Positions 15,301 through 24,139 of a stretch of 64,000 nucleotides of DNA are shown here, one piece after another; position 1 is the stretch's first letter, and the number at the start of each line of letters is the position of its first letter. Origin of the DNA: an uncultured Tateyamaria sp. (lineage in GTDB: Bacteria; Pseudomonadota; Alphaproteobacteria; Rhodobacterales; Rhodobacteraceae). The position numbers and the translations under genes are program-made. The stretch lies in the NCBI RefSeq assembly GCF_947488715.1, contig NZ_CANLAG010000009.1, positions 62,001 to 126,000 of the forward strand. The letters are read 5' to 3'. The notes beneath the pieces were generated by a model. That model saw only the letters and a program-made list of their open reading frames with translations. It was not told the origin of the DNA and searched no databases.

Positions 15301-15888
15301 ATGAGCGAAAATCAGCAATATCAGTCGAACGCGACCGCCTTCCGCCTCAAAAAGACGGTGGTGATGGTGGGTATGATGGGCGCGGGCAAGACGGCTGTGG
15401 GCCGCGCGCTGGCGTTGCGGCTGGGTGTGCCGTTTCTGGACAGCGACGCCGAGATCGAGAGTGCGGCCAATATGACCGTGCCCGAGATTTTCGCGCGCGA
15501 CGGGGAGCCGTTTTTCAGGGCACGTGAAACCCAAGTCATCTCGCGGTTGCTGGATGAGGCACGGGGCATTCTGTCAACAGGTGGTGGCGCGTTTCTGGCG
15601 CAGGAAAACCGCGACAACATCACAGCGCGGGGTGTTTCGGTGTGGCTGAATGCGGATCTGGACCTCTTGTGGCAGCGGGTCCGGCACAAGGACACGCGGC
15701 CCTTACTGCGTACGCCCGATCCGCGCGCGACCCTGGCCGAGATTTATGCCACGCGGGTGCCGCTTTATGCGCAGGCGGATGTGGAAGTGGTGTCCAAACC
15801 AGACCTGTCGATAGAGGAAATGGTGGACCGTGTGATCGAGACGCTGTTGCGCGATCGACGTGACGTGTTGGAGGTGCAGGATGCGTGA
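15301..15888 (+). CDS. aroK: Shikimate kinase
   Basis: This 195-residue P-loop kinase phosphorylates shikimate at the 3-hydroxyl with ATP, in the aromatic amino acid pathway. The Walker A motif GMMGAGKT lies at residues 24-31, the shikimate/Mg site has LDSDAEIE (Asp47, Asp49), GGGAF is near residue 99, and the lid and adenine region include RPLL. A 15-20 residue N-terminal extension precedes the fold, as is common in alphaproteobacteria. The last 8 bases overlap aroB, so the two are translationally coupled. Confidence 0.96.
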   Translation: MSENQQYQSNATAFRLKKTVVMVGMMGAGKTAVGRALALRLGVPFLDSDAEIESAANMTVPEIFARDGEPFFRARETQVISRLLDEARGILSTGGGAFLAQENRDNITARGVSVWLNADLDLLWQRVRHKDTRPLLRTPDPRATLAEIYATRVPLYAQADVEVVSKPDLSIEEMVDRVIETLLRDRRDVLEVQDA

Positions 15889-16987
15889 AACCGTGCATGT
15901 CCCTTTGGGGGACCGGGCCTATGATGTGCTGATCGGGCCAGGCCTGCTGGCCGAGGCTGGCGCTTTGGTGGCTCCGATGTTGCCGCGTCCGCGCTTGGCC
16001 ATTGTGACGGAGACGCGCGTGGCGGCGCTGCATCTGGCTGGATTGCAGGCTGGGCTGGCGCAGGCCGGGATCGACACCGTTGTGCTGGAACTGCCCCCCG
16101 GAGAGGCCACCAAAAGCTGGGCGCATCTGGGGCAGGTTACGGAATGGTTGCTGGATCAAAAGGTCGAGCGGCGCGATGTTGTTGTGGCGCTGGGTGGCGG
16201 TGTGATGGGGGACCTCGTCGGGTTCGCTTGCGCTATCATGCGGCGCGGCGTGCGGTTTGTGCAGGTGCCGACGTCTCTTTTGGCGCAGGTCGACAGCTCT
16301 GTAGGTGGCAAGACGGGGATCAACACGGCGCAGGGCAAGAACCTCGCCGGTGCGTTCCATCAGCCAAGCCTCGTTCTGGCGGACACGGAGGTTCTGGCGT
16401 CCCTCAGCACGCGCGATTTTCTCGCCGGGTATGGCGAGGTGATGAAATACGGTCTGTTGGGCGACGCCACGTTCTTCGGCTGGCTTGAACAGAATGCACC
16501 GGCCATGGCGGCGGGCGATATGGCGTTGCGTGTGGCGGCCGTCAAACGGTCGGTCGAGATGAAGGCCGAGATTGTGACCCGTGACGAGACCGAGCAAGGG
16601 GACAGGGCGCTCTTGAACCTGGGGCATACGTTCTGTCATGCGCTGGAGGCGGCGACGGGGTATTCCGACCGCCTGTTGCATGGCGAAGGGGTGGCCGTTG
16701 GCTGTGGTCTGGCGTTTGAGGTGTCGGCGCGGCTGGGCCTGTGCAGTCAGGAAGATCCCAGTCGGGTGCGCGCGCATCTCAAGGCGATGGGCATGAAGAC
16801 AGACATCGCCGACATTCCCGGTGAATTGCCGGATGCTGCCGGGCTGCTGGACCTGATGGGGCAGGACAAGAAGGTCGTCGCAGGTACGCTCAACTTTATC
16901 CTCGCGCGCGGTATTGGTGAGGCGTTTGTGACCTCGGATGTGCCGCATGAGGTGGTTCTGTCGGTGTTGGAGGAGGCGCTGGCCTGA
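15881..16987 (+). CDS. aroB: 3-dehydroquinate synthase
   Basis: This 368-residue enzyme converts DAHP to 3-dehydroquinate using NAD and a divalent metal. Visible family signatures are PPGEATKSW, VALGGGVMGDLVGFA, VPTSLLAQVDSSVGGKTG, GEVMKYG and NLGHTFCHALE (metal-binding His). The start is ATG 15881, preceded by GAGGTGCAGG and overlapping the aroK stop; a longer frame from 15860 lies inside aroK and is unlikely. The gene ends 4 bases from a convergent GNAT gene. It is complete and of normal length. Confidence 0.96.
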   Translation: MRETVHVPLGDRAYDVLIGPGLLAEAGALVAPMLPRPRLAIVTETRVAALHLAGLQAGLAQAGIDTVVLELPPGEATKSWAHLGQVTEWLLDQKVERRDVVVALGGGVMGDLVGFACAIMRRGVRFVQVPTSLLAQVDSSVGGKTGINTAQGKNLAGAFHQPSLVLADTEVLASLSTRDFLAGYGEVMKYGLLGDATFFGWLEQNAPAMAAGDMALRVAAVKRSVEMKAEIVTRDETEQGDRALLNLGHTFCHALEAATGYSDRLLHGEGVAVGCGLAFEVSARLGLCSQEDPSRVRAHLKAMGMKTDIADIPGELPDAAGLLDLMGQDKKVVAGTLNFILARGIGEAFVTSDVPHEVVLSVLEEALA

Positions 16988-16991
16988 TCCG

Positions 16992-17432
16992 TCAGTTTTG
17001 TCGGATCACCATGGCGTGCTTGTCCTCGGACGAAAAACCGACGCTTTCATAGAACCCCATGGCGCCGCGTTTGGTGCCCGTCATCAGCATGACCTTGTAG
17101 GCATTTTGCGCCCATGCGGCATGCACGGCATGGGTCAGCACCGCCTTGCCCAGACCGTGGCCCCGCCATTTCGCCGCCGTGACCACGTTTTCGATCAACC
17201 CGTAAGGCCGCGCATTCCATGTCACATTCGGCATGAGGTGCAAGGTGACCATGGCGCGGATATCGCCGTCGTGCTCCGCGCCAAAGACGGTTGTGCCGGG
17301 ATGCGCTAGAACGGCGGCAAAGGCCGCAGTATCCTGCGTCGCCGGTCCAAACGTCAGTTCATTGTAGAGACGCAGCGCCGCGTCGGTGTCTGCTGCAACA
17401 AGCGGACGAACGCGCGGCGCATTAGCTGTCAT
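16992..17432 (-). CDS. GNAT family N-acetyltransferase
   Basis: This 146-residue protein has the acetyl-CoA binding pattern WRGHGLGKAVL (motif A) near residues 89-99 and MGFYESVGFS near the C-terminus, both standard for GNAT enzymes. The acceptor substrate cannot be told from sequence. Its start shares one base with the ssb stop (TGATG), so it is probably cotranscribed with ssb. It is convergent with aroB. Confidence 0.87.
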   Translation of the reverse strand: MTANAPRVRPLVAADTDAALRLYNELTFGPATQDTAAFAAVLAHPGTTVFGAEHDGDIRAMVTLHLMPNVTWNARPYGLIENVVTAAKWRGHGLGKAVLTHAVHAAWAQNAYKVMLMTGTKRGAMGFYESVGFSSEDKHAMVIRQN

Positions 17433-17941
17433 CAGAACGGGATTTCGTCGTCCAGATCGCGGCTAGGGGCTGGACTGGATTGACCGCCGCCACCGCCACT
17501 GCCGCCATATCCGCCGTCGCGATCGTCATAGCCCATTTGTCCACCACCACCGCCGCCGCCAAAGTTGCCGCCGCCACCGCCGCCGCCATCACGACCGTCG
17601 AGCATGGTCAGCTCGGACCGGTAGGGGCGCAGCACGACCTCGGTCGAATACCGATCCTGGCCGGATTGGTCCTGCCACTTGCGGGTTTCCAACTGGCCTT
17701 CGATATACACCTTGGACCCTTTGCGCAGGTATTGTTCGGCCACGCGCGCGAGCGGTTCGGAAAAGATGGCAACGGAATGCCATTCGGTGCGTTCCTTGCG
17801 TTCGCCGGTGTTGCGATCTTTCCAGTTTTCGGAGGTCGCGATGCGCAGGTTGCACACCTTGCCGCCGTTCTGGAATGTGCGCACCTCGGGATCGCGCCCC
17901 AGATTGCCGATCAGAATGACCTTGTTCACCGAGCCTGCCAT
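17432..17941 (-). CDS. ssb: Single-stranded DNA-binding protein
   Basis: This 169-residue protein has an N-terminal OB fold (about 1-112: [45 protein letters not shown]), a long glycine-rich flexible linker (about 117-155) and the acidic tip DDEIPF that binds partner proteins such as RecO, PriA and Pol III chi. It protects ssDNA in replication and repair. ATG 17941 was chosen because MAGSVNKV is the usual start; the 15 codons upstream in the open frame are not typical. The linker is almost pure Gly with few polar residues. Confidence 0.96.
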   Translation of the reverse strand: MAGSVNKVILIGNLGRDPEVRTFQNGGKVCNLRIATSENWKDRNTGERKERTEWHSVAIFSEPLARVAEQYLRKGSKVYIEGQLETRKWQDQSGQDRYSTEVVLRPYRSELTMLDGRDGGGGGGGNFGGGGGGGQMGYDDRDGGYGGSGGGGGQSSPAPSRDLDDEIPF

Positions 17942-18109
17942 AGTTCTTCCCTTCGAGACGGTTGCGCGCTGATTCCGCGCGTGCAAGTGATTTTTGCCAG
18001 CCTACACAGGCTTCAGCCCGCGTAAAACCACAGAGGGTAGCGTATCGCCAAAAAAACCGTATATTGTGCGCCAAGGACCGGACAGGTCATCAACTGGGGT
18101 GTGGGACAT

Positions 18110-18697
18110 ATGCGGGCAGTCTGGGCGGGGGCCGTTATTCTGGCACTGGTGGCAGAGACGGGATGGGCGCAAAGCGTGTCCAGCCGCAGTCGCTCCAACT
18201 TGTTCAAATCGCAGACCAAAATTCTGGATAACCGCGCGTCCAAGCAATATTCCAATTCGGTCCGCCTGCAACCGCCCACGGTGGTCACGCCGACCAAGTG
18301 GGACACGCAGAGCCCCAAGTTCAAAGGCAAGTACAAGGGGCCATATCTGGCTGTGGCCCGCGATGCCGCGCGCCGTCATGGGGTGCCTGAGGATTTGTTC
18401 CTGCGGCTTGTGCAACAGGAAAGCGGCTGGAATGCCAAGGCGCTGTCGCACAAGGGGGCGTACGGTCTGGCACAACTGATGCCCGCGACGGCCCGGTCCC
18501 TTGGTGTGGACCGCAAGGACCCGGCCGAAAACCTCGAGGGCGGCGCGAAGTACCTCAAACAGCAGTACAACACCTTTGGCAGTTGGCGTCTGGCGCTGGC
18601 GGCGTACAACGCAGGGCCCGGTGCGGTGAAGAAATACAACGGTGTGCCGCCGTTCAAGGAAACCCGCAACTACGTCAAGATCATCTGGGGCAGCTGA
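18110..18697 (+). CDS. Lytic transglycosylase (SLT domain), secreted
   Basis: This 195-residue protein has a signal peptide ([20 protein letters not shown]) and a basic 50-residue linker. A C-terminal SLT domain (about 78-190) has catalytic Glu104 in [11 protein letters not shown], the [10 protein letters not shown] motif and [10 protein letters not shown]. It would cleave peptidoglycan between MurNAc and GlcNAc in the periplasm, forming anhydro-MurNAc ends. ATG 18110 is preferred over GTG 18101 because it directly begins the signal peptide. A TATATT hexamer at 18060..18065 may be the -10 box. The 168-base spacer to ssb carries the divergent promoters. Confidence 0.9.
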   Translation: MRAVWAGAVILALVAETGWAQSVSSRSRSNLFKSQTKILDNRASKQYSNSVRLQPPTVVTPTKWDTQSPKFKGKYKGPYLAVARDAARRHGVPEDLFLRLVQQESGWNAKALSHKGAYGLAQLMPATARSLGVDRKDPAENLEGGAKYLKQQYNTFGSWRLALAAYNAGPGAVKKYNGVPPFKETRNYVKIIWGS

Positions 18698-18834
18698 CGC
18701 AACCGTCGTGACCCGTGGTCTGACCAATTGGTTGCTTTGGACTTGAACGCCCCGGCATCGGTCTTTTTTCGCCTTAAACGTGCCATCTCTTTCCCTCATG
18801 TCGTGTGTCATCAGCACGCACGAGGGGCAGCAAG

Positions 18835-19359
18835 ATGATGAAAGCCGGTCAATCCACATTCGAAGAGCGTGTGTCGCGCATCAATGGCGGCGCCCCGAGG
18901 AATGCGGAAGACGTGGTGCCGATGCAGAAAACGCGCGCACGCGGCCACGCGGATGGCAAGAAACGCCGGTTCCATTTCGACATGCTTGTGGCGGGTGGCA
19001 TTGCGGGCGGCGTGGCTGGAACCCTGTTTGCACAGAACATCGGCCTGTTGTTCCTCATGTCGCTGGAATGGCCAATGATCTACGGGCTGGCCGTGGCGGA
19101 CTATGAGTTGGCCGCCTATATGGCGGCCTGCCTGATCGCCCCCATCGGGTTTCTCTGGAGCCTCATTCTGGGCCGCGGGTCAAAGCGCGGTCTGCAATTC
19201 TGGACAGCCTATGGGCTGGGTGTCCTGGCCGCCAACCATGTTGAGGGGCGGTACGTCGTGGAATATGTCGCGATCCCGGCCTTTTGGGATTACGTCGGCA
19301 CATACACATCGGCCAAGGACATCGTGAACGACGCGGTCGCTACTCAGCCGCAATTTTGA
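18835..19359 (+). CDS. Small membrane protein of unknown function, 174 aa
   Basis: I do not recognise a characterised family. A polar N-terminus with the segment FEERVSRINGGAPRNAEDV precedes two or three predicted membrane segments (about 50-75, 92-120 and 128-145). ATG 18835 is chosen because AGGGGCAGCAAG lies just upstream; ATG 18838 is an alternative. The 3' end overlaps the convergent ABC ATPase gene by 20 bases. The 137-base gap before it (18698..18834) holds no gene that I can see. Confidence 0.68.
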   Translation: MMKAGQSTFEERVSRINGGAPRNAEDVVPMQKTRARGHADGKKRRFHFDMLVAGGIAGGVAGTLFAQNIGLLFLMSLEWPMIYGLAVADYELAAYMAACLIAPIGFLWSLILGRGSKRGLQFWTAYGLGVLAANHVEGRYVVEYVAIPAFWDYVGTYTSAKDIVNDAVATQPQF

Positions 19360-21427
19360 TCACGGGCTCCATCCGCGCCAGAATGTCATCGGCCAGGTGA
19401 CATTTGACCTGATGCCCTTCGGCGAGGTGACGGACTGGCGGCACTTCTTTTTCACATAGACCACCTGGTACGTCCGATTTCCAGCGGCACCGCGTCTGGA
19501 ACGGACAGCCCGGCGGTGGGTTCATCGCGGACGGGATATCACCCTCGAGCACGATGTGCTGTTTTTCGACCGACGTATCTGCGATGGGCACGGCGCTCAG
19601 CAACGCCTCGGTATAGGGGTGATAGGGTGGCGAGAACACCTGATCGGTGGTGCCCAGTTCGACCACATGGCCCAGATACATCACCATCACACGGTCACTG
19701 AGATAGCGCACGATGCTGAGGTCATGGCTGATGAACAGAAGCGTGGTTTTATGCTCACGCTGGATTTCCATGAGCAGGTCCGTGACTGCCGCCTGCACCG
19801 ACACATCCAGCGCCGAGACGGGTTCGTCCGCCACCACAATGCGCGCGTCGCCCGCAAAGGCGCGGGCAATGCCCACACGCTGTTTCTGTCCGCCCGACAG
19901 TTGCCGTGGCATCCGGTCGGCAAAGGCACGGGGCAGTTTCACCAGATCCAGCAGTTCCAGCATGCGCTGGTGCCGCTCGCCCTCGTTCTTGCCCACCTTG
20001 AAGATTTCCAGCGCCCGGATGATCTGACGCCCCACCGTCATCGACGGGTTCAGCGTGTCGAACGGGTTCTGGAAAACCATCTGCACATCCGCCACGGTCT
20101 GTGTGTCGCGCTCTTCGATGGGAACGTCCTGAATGGCCTTGTTGCCCAGCGTGATCGTTCCCTCGGTCGCCGTCTCGAGCCCCATGAGCACCTTGGCAAA
20201 GGTCGACTTGCCGCAACCGGATTCGCCCACAATGGCCAAGGTCTCACTCTCGCGCGCCTCGAAACTCAGCGTTTCGTTGGCCTTCACGACTTTCTTTTCA
20301 CCGGATGAGAACAAGGCGGAGGCGGCCACCTCGTAGTATTTCTTGAGGTTGTCCATCTTCAGAACAACATCGCCAACCTCGCCCTTCTGCTTGACCTCGG
20401 CCAGTTCCAGCGGCGCGTTCCAATCGATCTCTTTGAACTTCAGACAGCGTGTTTCGTGGCTGGCATCGTCATTGGCCGGGAACATCGGGATCGCCTTGTT
20501 CTCATTGCAAAGACCCTCTTCGAAATAGTCGCAGCGCGGCCCGAAATTGCACCCCGGCGGGCGTTCATGGGGCAGGGGGAAGTTGCCAGGGATCGCCACC
20601 AGCGGGCGCGCGTTCTTGTCTGCGCCGGGCAGGGGGATCGACCGAAACAGCGCCTGCGTATAGGGGTGCTGCATCTCGTCAAACACCTGTCCGATGCTGC
20701 CGCGTTCCACGGCCTCGCCGGAGTACATCACGCAAATCCGGTCGCACGTCTCGAGAACCAGCCCGAGGTTGTGGCTGATGAACAGCATCGAGGTGCCATA
20801 CTTCTTGCCCAGATCCTTGACCAACTCGACCACCGCCGCCTCGACCGTCACGTCCAGGGCTGTCGTCGGCTCATCAAGGATCAACAGTGACGGCTCCGAC
20901 ATCAGGGCCATGGCAATGACGATCCGCTGTTGTTGCCCACCGGACAATTGGTGCGGGAAACTGTTTAGTATGCGTTTGGGGTCAGGCAGCTTTACATCCG
21001 TGACCACTTGCAAGGCGCGCTCATAGGCATCCTTTTCGGACATGCCCTGGTGGATCATCGGCACTTCCATCAACTGCTTGCCGATCTTCATCGCCGGGTT
21101 CAGCGACGCCATCGGCTCCTGATAGATCATCGCGATTTCCGACCCACGAATGTCGCGCAGCTCTTCCATGCTCATCTCGGACAGATCGCGCCCCTTGAAC
21201 TTGATGGAGCCACCCACGATGCGCCCGTTCTTGCCCAGGTCCTGCATGACACCCAAAGCCACGGTGGACTTGCCACAACCGGATTCGCCGACCAACCCAA
21301 CAGCCTCGCCCGGTTGCACCGTCACGGAAAAATCCATGACAGCAGGGATCTCGCGCAGCCGCGTAAAGAATGAAATGCTCAGCTTATCGATCTCGAGGAT
21401 CGGGCCGTCATAGTCCAGTTTCGCCAT
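19340..21427 (-). CDS. Peptide-type ABC transporter, fused double ATPase
   Basis: This 695-residue protein joins two OppD/DppD- and OppF/DppF-like ATPases. The first has Walker A GESGCGKST (about 47-55), signature LSGGQQQR, Walker B LLILDEPTTALD and an oligo_HPY-type tail with CNFGPRCDYFEEGLC. The second has GESGCGKST, LSGGQKQRVGI, IVVADEPVSALD and its own tail (GCPFQTRCRWK). Both sites look catalytically intact. It would power uptake of a peptide, nickel or similar solute with the permeases at 21627..24139. I chose ATG 21427 because GGGAG lies 8 bases upstream; ATG 21433 is also possible. No substrate-binding protein gene is in view. The 3' end overlaps the convergent membrane-protein gene. 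Confidence 0.9.
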   Translation of the reverse strand: MAKLDYDGPILEIDKLSISFFTRLREIPAVMDFSVTVQPGEAVGLVGESGCGKSTVALGVMQDLGKNGRIVGGSIKFKGRDLSEMSMEELRDIRGSEIAMIYQEPMASLNPAMKIGKQLMEVPMIHQGMSEKDAYERALQVVTDVKLPDPKRILNSFPHQLSGGQQQRIVIAMALMSEPSLLILDEPTTALDVTVEAAVVELVKDLGKKYGTSMLFISHNLGLVLETCDRICVMYSGEAVERGSIGQVFDEMQHPYTQALFRSIPLPGADKNARPLVAIPGNFPLPHERPPGCNFGPRCDYFEEGLCNENKAIPMFPANDDASHETRCLKFKEIDWNAPLELAEVKQKGEVGDVVLKMDNLKKYYEVAASALFSSGEKKVVKANETLSFEARESETLAIVGESGCGKSTFAKVLMGLETATEGTITLGNKAIQDVPIEERDTQTVADVQMVFQNPFDTLNPSMTVGRQIIRALEIFKVGKNEGERHQRMLELLDLVKLPRAFADRMPRQLSGGQKQRVGIARAFAGDARIVVADEPVSALDVSVQAAVTDLLMEIQREHKTTLLFISHDLSIVRYLSDRVMVMYLGHVVELGTTDQVFSPPYHPYTEALLSAVPIADTSVEKQHIVLEGDIPSAMNPPPGCPFQTRCRWKSDVPGGLCEKEVPPVRHLAEGHQVKCHLADDILARMEPVIKIAAE

Positions 21428-21474
21428 CTTCATGTCTCCCGTTCGGCCGTGAAGATTGCTCTCTTCATCTTGCC

Positions 21475-21507
21475 AAAAAAACTCCGGGGTCTGGGGCAGA
21501 GCCCCAG
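21475..21507 (-). terminator. Terminator-like hairpin with T7 tract inside the ABC operon
   Basis: On the minus strand a perfect 7-bp hairpin (CTGGGGC, TCT, GCCCCAG; 21507..21491) is followed by ACCCCGGAG and then seven Ts (21481..21475). It lies in the 199-base spacer between the permease and ATPase genes, so transcription may be attenuated there. A second GC hairpin (CGCGGGG/CCCCGCG at 21608..21625) lies right after the permease stop. The hairpin and CCCCGGAG resemble the composite repeat at 3070..3108. Confidence 0.55.
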
Positions 21508-21626
21508 TCCCTCGGTTGCTAAAGTGTTTCTCCGTTCGCCATGTTTGGCTCCCATACTTCATCTGTGTGGGGCCGCGCCTTTCTGTGAAAGACGCTCACC
21601 CCACCGTCGCGGGGCCAGCCCCGCGC

Positions 21627-23078
21627 TTAATCCTTGAGGCTTTCCTCGCGCAGACCGTCCGCCAGCAGATTCAGGCCCAGCACCAGCGTCAACAGCGACA
21701 GGGCAGGGGCAATGGCCGCATGCGGATAGACCGACAGCAACCGGCGTCCGGCGTTGATCGTTGTGCCCCAATCCGGGCTCTCGCTTTCCAGTCCCAAACC
21801 GAAAAAGCCCAAGGTGCCCAAAAGGATCGTGGTGTAGCCGATGCGCAGACAGAAATCGACAATCAGCGGTCCGCGCGCATTAGGGAGGATCTCCCACAGC
21901 ATGATGTACCACGGCCCCTCACCACGTGTTTGCGCCGCCGCCACGTAGTCCCGCGTCTTGATGTCCAGCGCGAGGCCCCGGACGATCCGAAACACTGTAG
22001 GCGCGTTCACAAAGACCACCGACACAAACACCACGAGGATACCGGCGTCGATGTCGAACAGGTCCAGAAACTCGGGCAGCACAGCCACTTTGGTCCCGCC
22101 GTCGGAAATCAGCGACAGGTAAATCCAGCCCATCACCCCAAGCACGATGATCAAGAGCGGGGTGCGGAACGACGGCTGGGTGTAGTAACGCGAGTTCAAC
22201 AGAACGCCGACAAAGATCAGCGGAAAGATGAACAACACGGTCGCCATATAGTTCGGAATGCCCGTCGCTACGATTTCTGGTGTGACCAGCAGGTAAAACA
22301 GCAGGATAACCGGGAAGGCGAGGATCAGGTTGGCCAGAAAGGACAACAGCGTGTCCAACCGACCACCATAGTACCCGGCGGGCAGGCCCAAGGTGATGCC
22401 GACCATAAAGGCGAAGAGTGTGGCCAGCGGCGCGATCTGCACGACGACCCAGGCGCCTTTGAACAAACGGCTGAACACGTCGCGTGCCAGGTTGTCGCCC
22501 CCCAACAAATACCAGAGGTATTTGCCGTCTTCGGCGCCACGCAGTGGCGTGCCGGGGACTTTGTTCTTCATGCCGGACACCTGGCTCAGGCTGTCATGGG
22601 TGGTGATCCAGTCAAACAGACCCGCCATCACCCCAGCAAAAACCCAGAACATCACCAAGGCAAAACCGATCATCCCGACAGTCGAGTCAAAGAGCTTGCC
22701 ATAGAGACCCAGCTTGCGCTTGTACCGGATCGACAGGGCAAAGGTCAGCACCAGCGCGACCCAGACGGGCAGCAGTTGTTGGCTAACGCCGCCGATGATA
22801 CCCGCCGCCGATGGCCCGGACACCACGCCAACCAGCAAATAGATGACCACCACGGCCAGCAGGCCGAGGCCCAGCCAACGCGTCACTGTCGACGACAGGT
22901 CATAGGGTCCGCCCGCCGAACTCAGCGTGCCGTCAGGGTTGGTCACGACCCGCGCCCCACCTGTTGCCACGCTCAAAACGATCTGGACTGCCACCGCGAT
23001 GACAAACAGGCCCGCAAGTACGTAGAGTACAGGATCGAGGAATTGGCCAATTGGCCCGGTCCACGTCAAAGGTTCCAT
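21627..23078 (-). CDS. Peptide-type ABC transporter permease, DppC-like with extended N-terminus
   Basis: This 483-residue permease is far longer than the usual 280-300 residues of DppC/OppC. The last about 270 residues are the normal BPD_transp_1 core, with the coupling-helix EAA-like segment DYVAAAQTRGEGPWYIMLWEI (split across about 395-415) and a following region with GLGLESESPDWG. The first about 190 residues add about four extra hydrophobic segments. It pairs with the DppB-like permease encoded 14 bases upstream and the fused ATPase downstream. The substrate is unknown. Confidence 0.88.
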   Translation of the reverse strand: MEPLTWTGPIGQFLDPVLYVLAGLFVIAVAVQIVLSVATGGARVVTNPDGTLSSAGGPYDLSSTVTRWLGLGLLAVVVIYLLVGVVSGPSAAGIIGGVSQQLLPVWVALVLTFALSIRYKRKLGLYGKLFDSTVGMIGFALVMFWVFAGVMAGLFDWITTHDSLSQVSGMKNKVPGTPLRGAEDGKYLWYLLGGDNLARDVFSRLFKGAWVVVQIAPLATLFAFMVGITLGLPAGYYGGRLDTLLSFLANLILAFPVILLFYLLVTPEIVATGIPNYMATVLFIFPLIFVGVLLNSRYYTQPSFRTPLLIIVLGVMGWIYLSLISDGGTKVAVLPEFLDLFDIDAGILVVFVSVVFVNAPTVFRIVRGLALDIKTRDYVAAAQTRGEGPWYIMLWEILPNARGPLIVDFCLRIGYTTILLGTLGFFGLGLESESPDWGTTINAGRRLLSVYPHAAIAPALSLLTLVLGLNLLADGLREESLKD

Positions 23079-23092
23079 TGCTCCGGTCCCCC

Positions 23093-24139
23093 TTAAGAAA
23101 TACGGATGCGTGGGTTGAGGAACACGTAGCCGATATCGGATATCAGCTGCGTGATCAGCACCACGACCACAGAGACGACCGAAACGGCCAACAAAAGTTC
23201 GATGTCATTGTTGCCCGCCGCCTGCACCAGCAACCAGCCGAAGCCCTTGTAGTTAAAGAGCGTCTCGACAATCACCACGCCGTTCAAAAGCCATGGGATT
23301 TGCAGCATGATGACTGTGAACGGCGCGATCAGTGCATTGCGCAGCGCGTGTTTCAGGACAATGTTCCCGAAACTCACGCCTTTCAGTCGAGCGGTGCGGA
23401 TGTATTGCGCCGTCATCACCTCGGTCATCGAGGCCCGTGTCATGCGTGCGATATATCCCATCCCATAGAGCGCGATGGTGATCACAGGCAGGGTGAAGTT
23501 TTCGAACGTAGCGTTTTCAATGGCCTGCGTCGCCGAACCCTTGAACCACTTGAGGCCAAAGGCGGATGAGGCAAAGACCGCGATAAAGATCACCCCAGAG
23601 ACATATTCCGGTGTGGCTGTCGTTGCGATCGAGAATGTCGACAGTGAACGGTCAAGCCCAGACCCCTCGCGCATCCCGGCCAGTACGCCCACGATAAGTG
23701 ACATGGGCACCATGACCAGTAGTACAAAGCCCATCAACTTGCCCGTCGCGGCCAGTCGTGTCGCCACCAGGCTGCCAACCTCGTCCTTGAACACCAGCGA
23801 AAAGCCCCAGTCGCCTTGCAGCACGCCACAAAAGGTTGGGCGCTCTTCGGGGGCGGTGTTTTCCAGGAAACACTGGCCCGTGACCGTGCCGTCCTCTTTC
23901 TCGGTCACCCAACCGGGGGCCACACCCAGCCAGCGGCCATATTTGACAAAGGTGTTGTCGGTGTAGCCGCGATCGCCCAGCCAGCTTGCCACAGCTTCGT
24001 CCGTCATGCGGAAGTTGCCTTGGGTCTTGGCCAGCTTTTCGAGGTTTGGATAGAGATTGGTCAGAAAGAACACGATGAAGGTCAGGCACAGCGCCGTCAG
24101 CAACATCACGCCCAGTCGTCTGAGAATGAATAGTCCCAT
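23093..24139 (-). CDS. Peptide-type ABC transporter permease, DppB-like
   Basis: This 348-residue inner-membrane permease is the first gene of the minus-strand transporter operon. It starts with the family-typical GLFILRRLGVMLLTALCLTF helix. A periplasmic loop (about 35-125) contains two cysteines (GQCFLEN, TFCGVLQGDWG). The coupling region reads YIRTARLKGVSFGNIVLKHA. AGGGG sits 8-12 bases before the ATG on the minus strand. It works with the DppC-like and ATPase subunits to import a small solute, probably a peptide. Confidence 0.9.
   Translation of the reverse strand: MGLFILRRLGVMLLTALCLTFIVFFLTNLYPNLEKLAKTQGNFRMTDEAVASWLGDRGYTDNTFVKYGRWLGVAPGWVTEKEDGTVTGQCFLENTAPEERPTFCGVLQGDWGFSLVFKDEVGSLVATRLAATGKLMGFVLLVMVPMSLIVGVLAGMREGSGLDRSLSTFSIATTATPEYVSGVIFIAVFASSAFGLKWFKGSATQAIENATFENFTLPVITIALYGMGYIARMTRASMTEVMTAQYIRTARLKGVSFGNIVLKHALRNALIAPFTVIMLQIPWLLNGVVIVETLFNYKGFGWLLVQAAGNNDIELLLAVSVVSVVVVLITQLISDIGYVFLNPRIRIS

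Noticed and set aside
21456-23096. 546-codon plus-strand frame.
   Set aside because: It is antisense to the permease and rich in Gln, His and Arg, as expected of a shadow frame in high-GC DNA.
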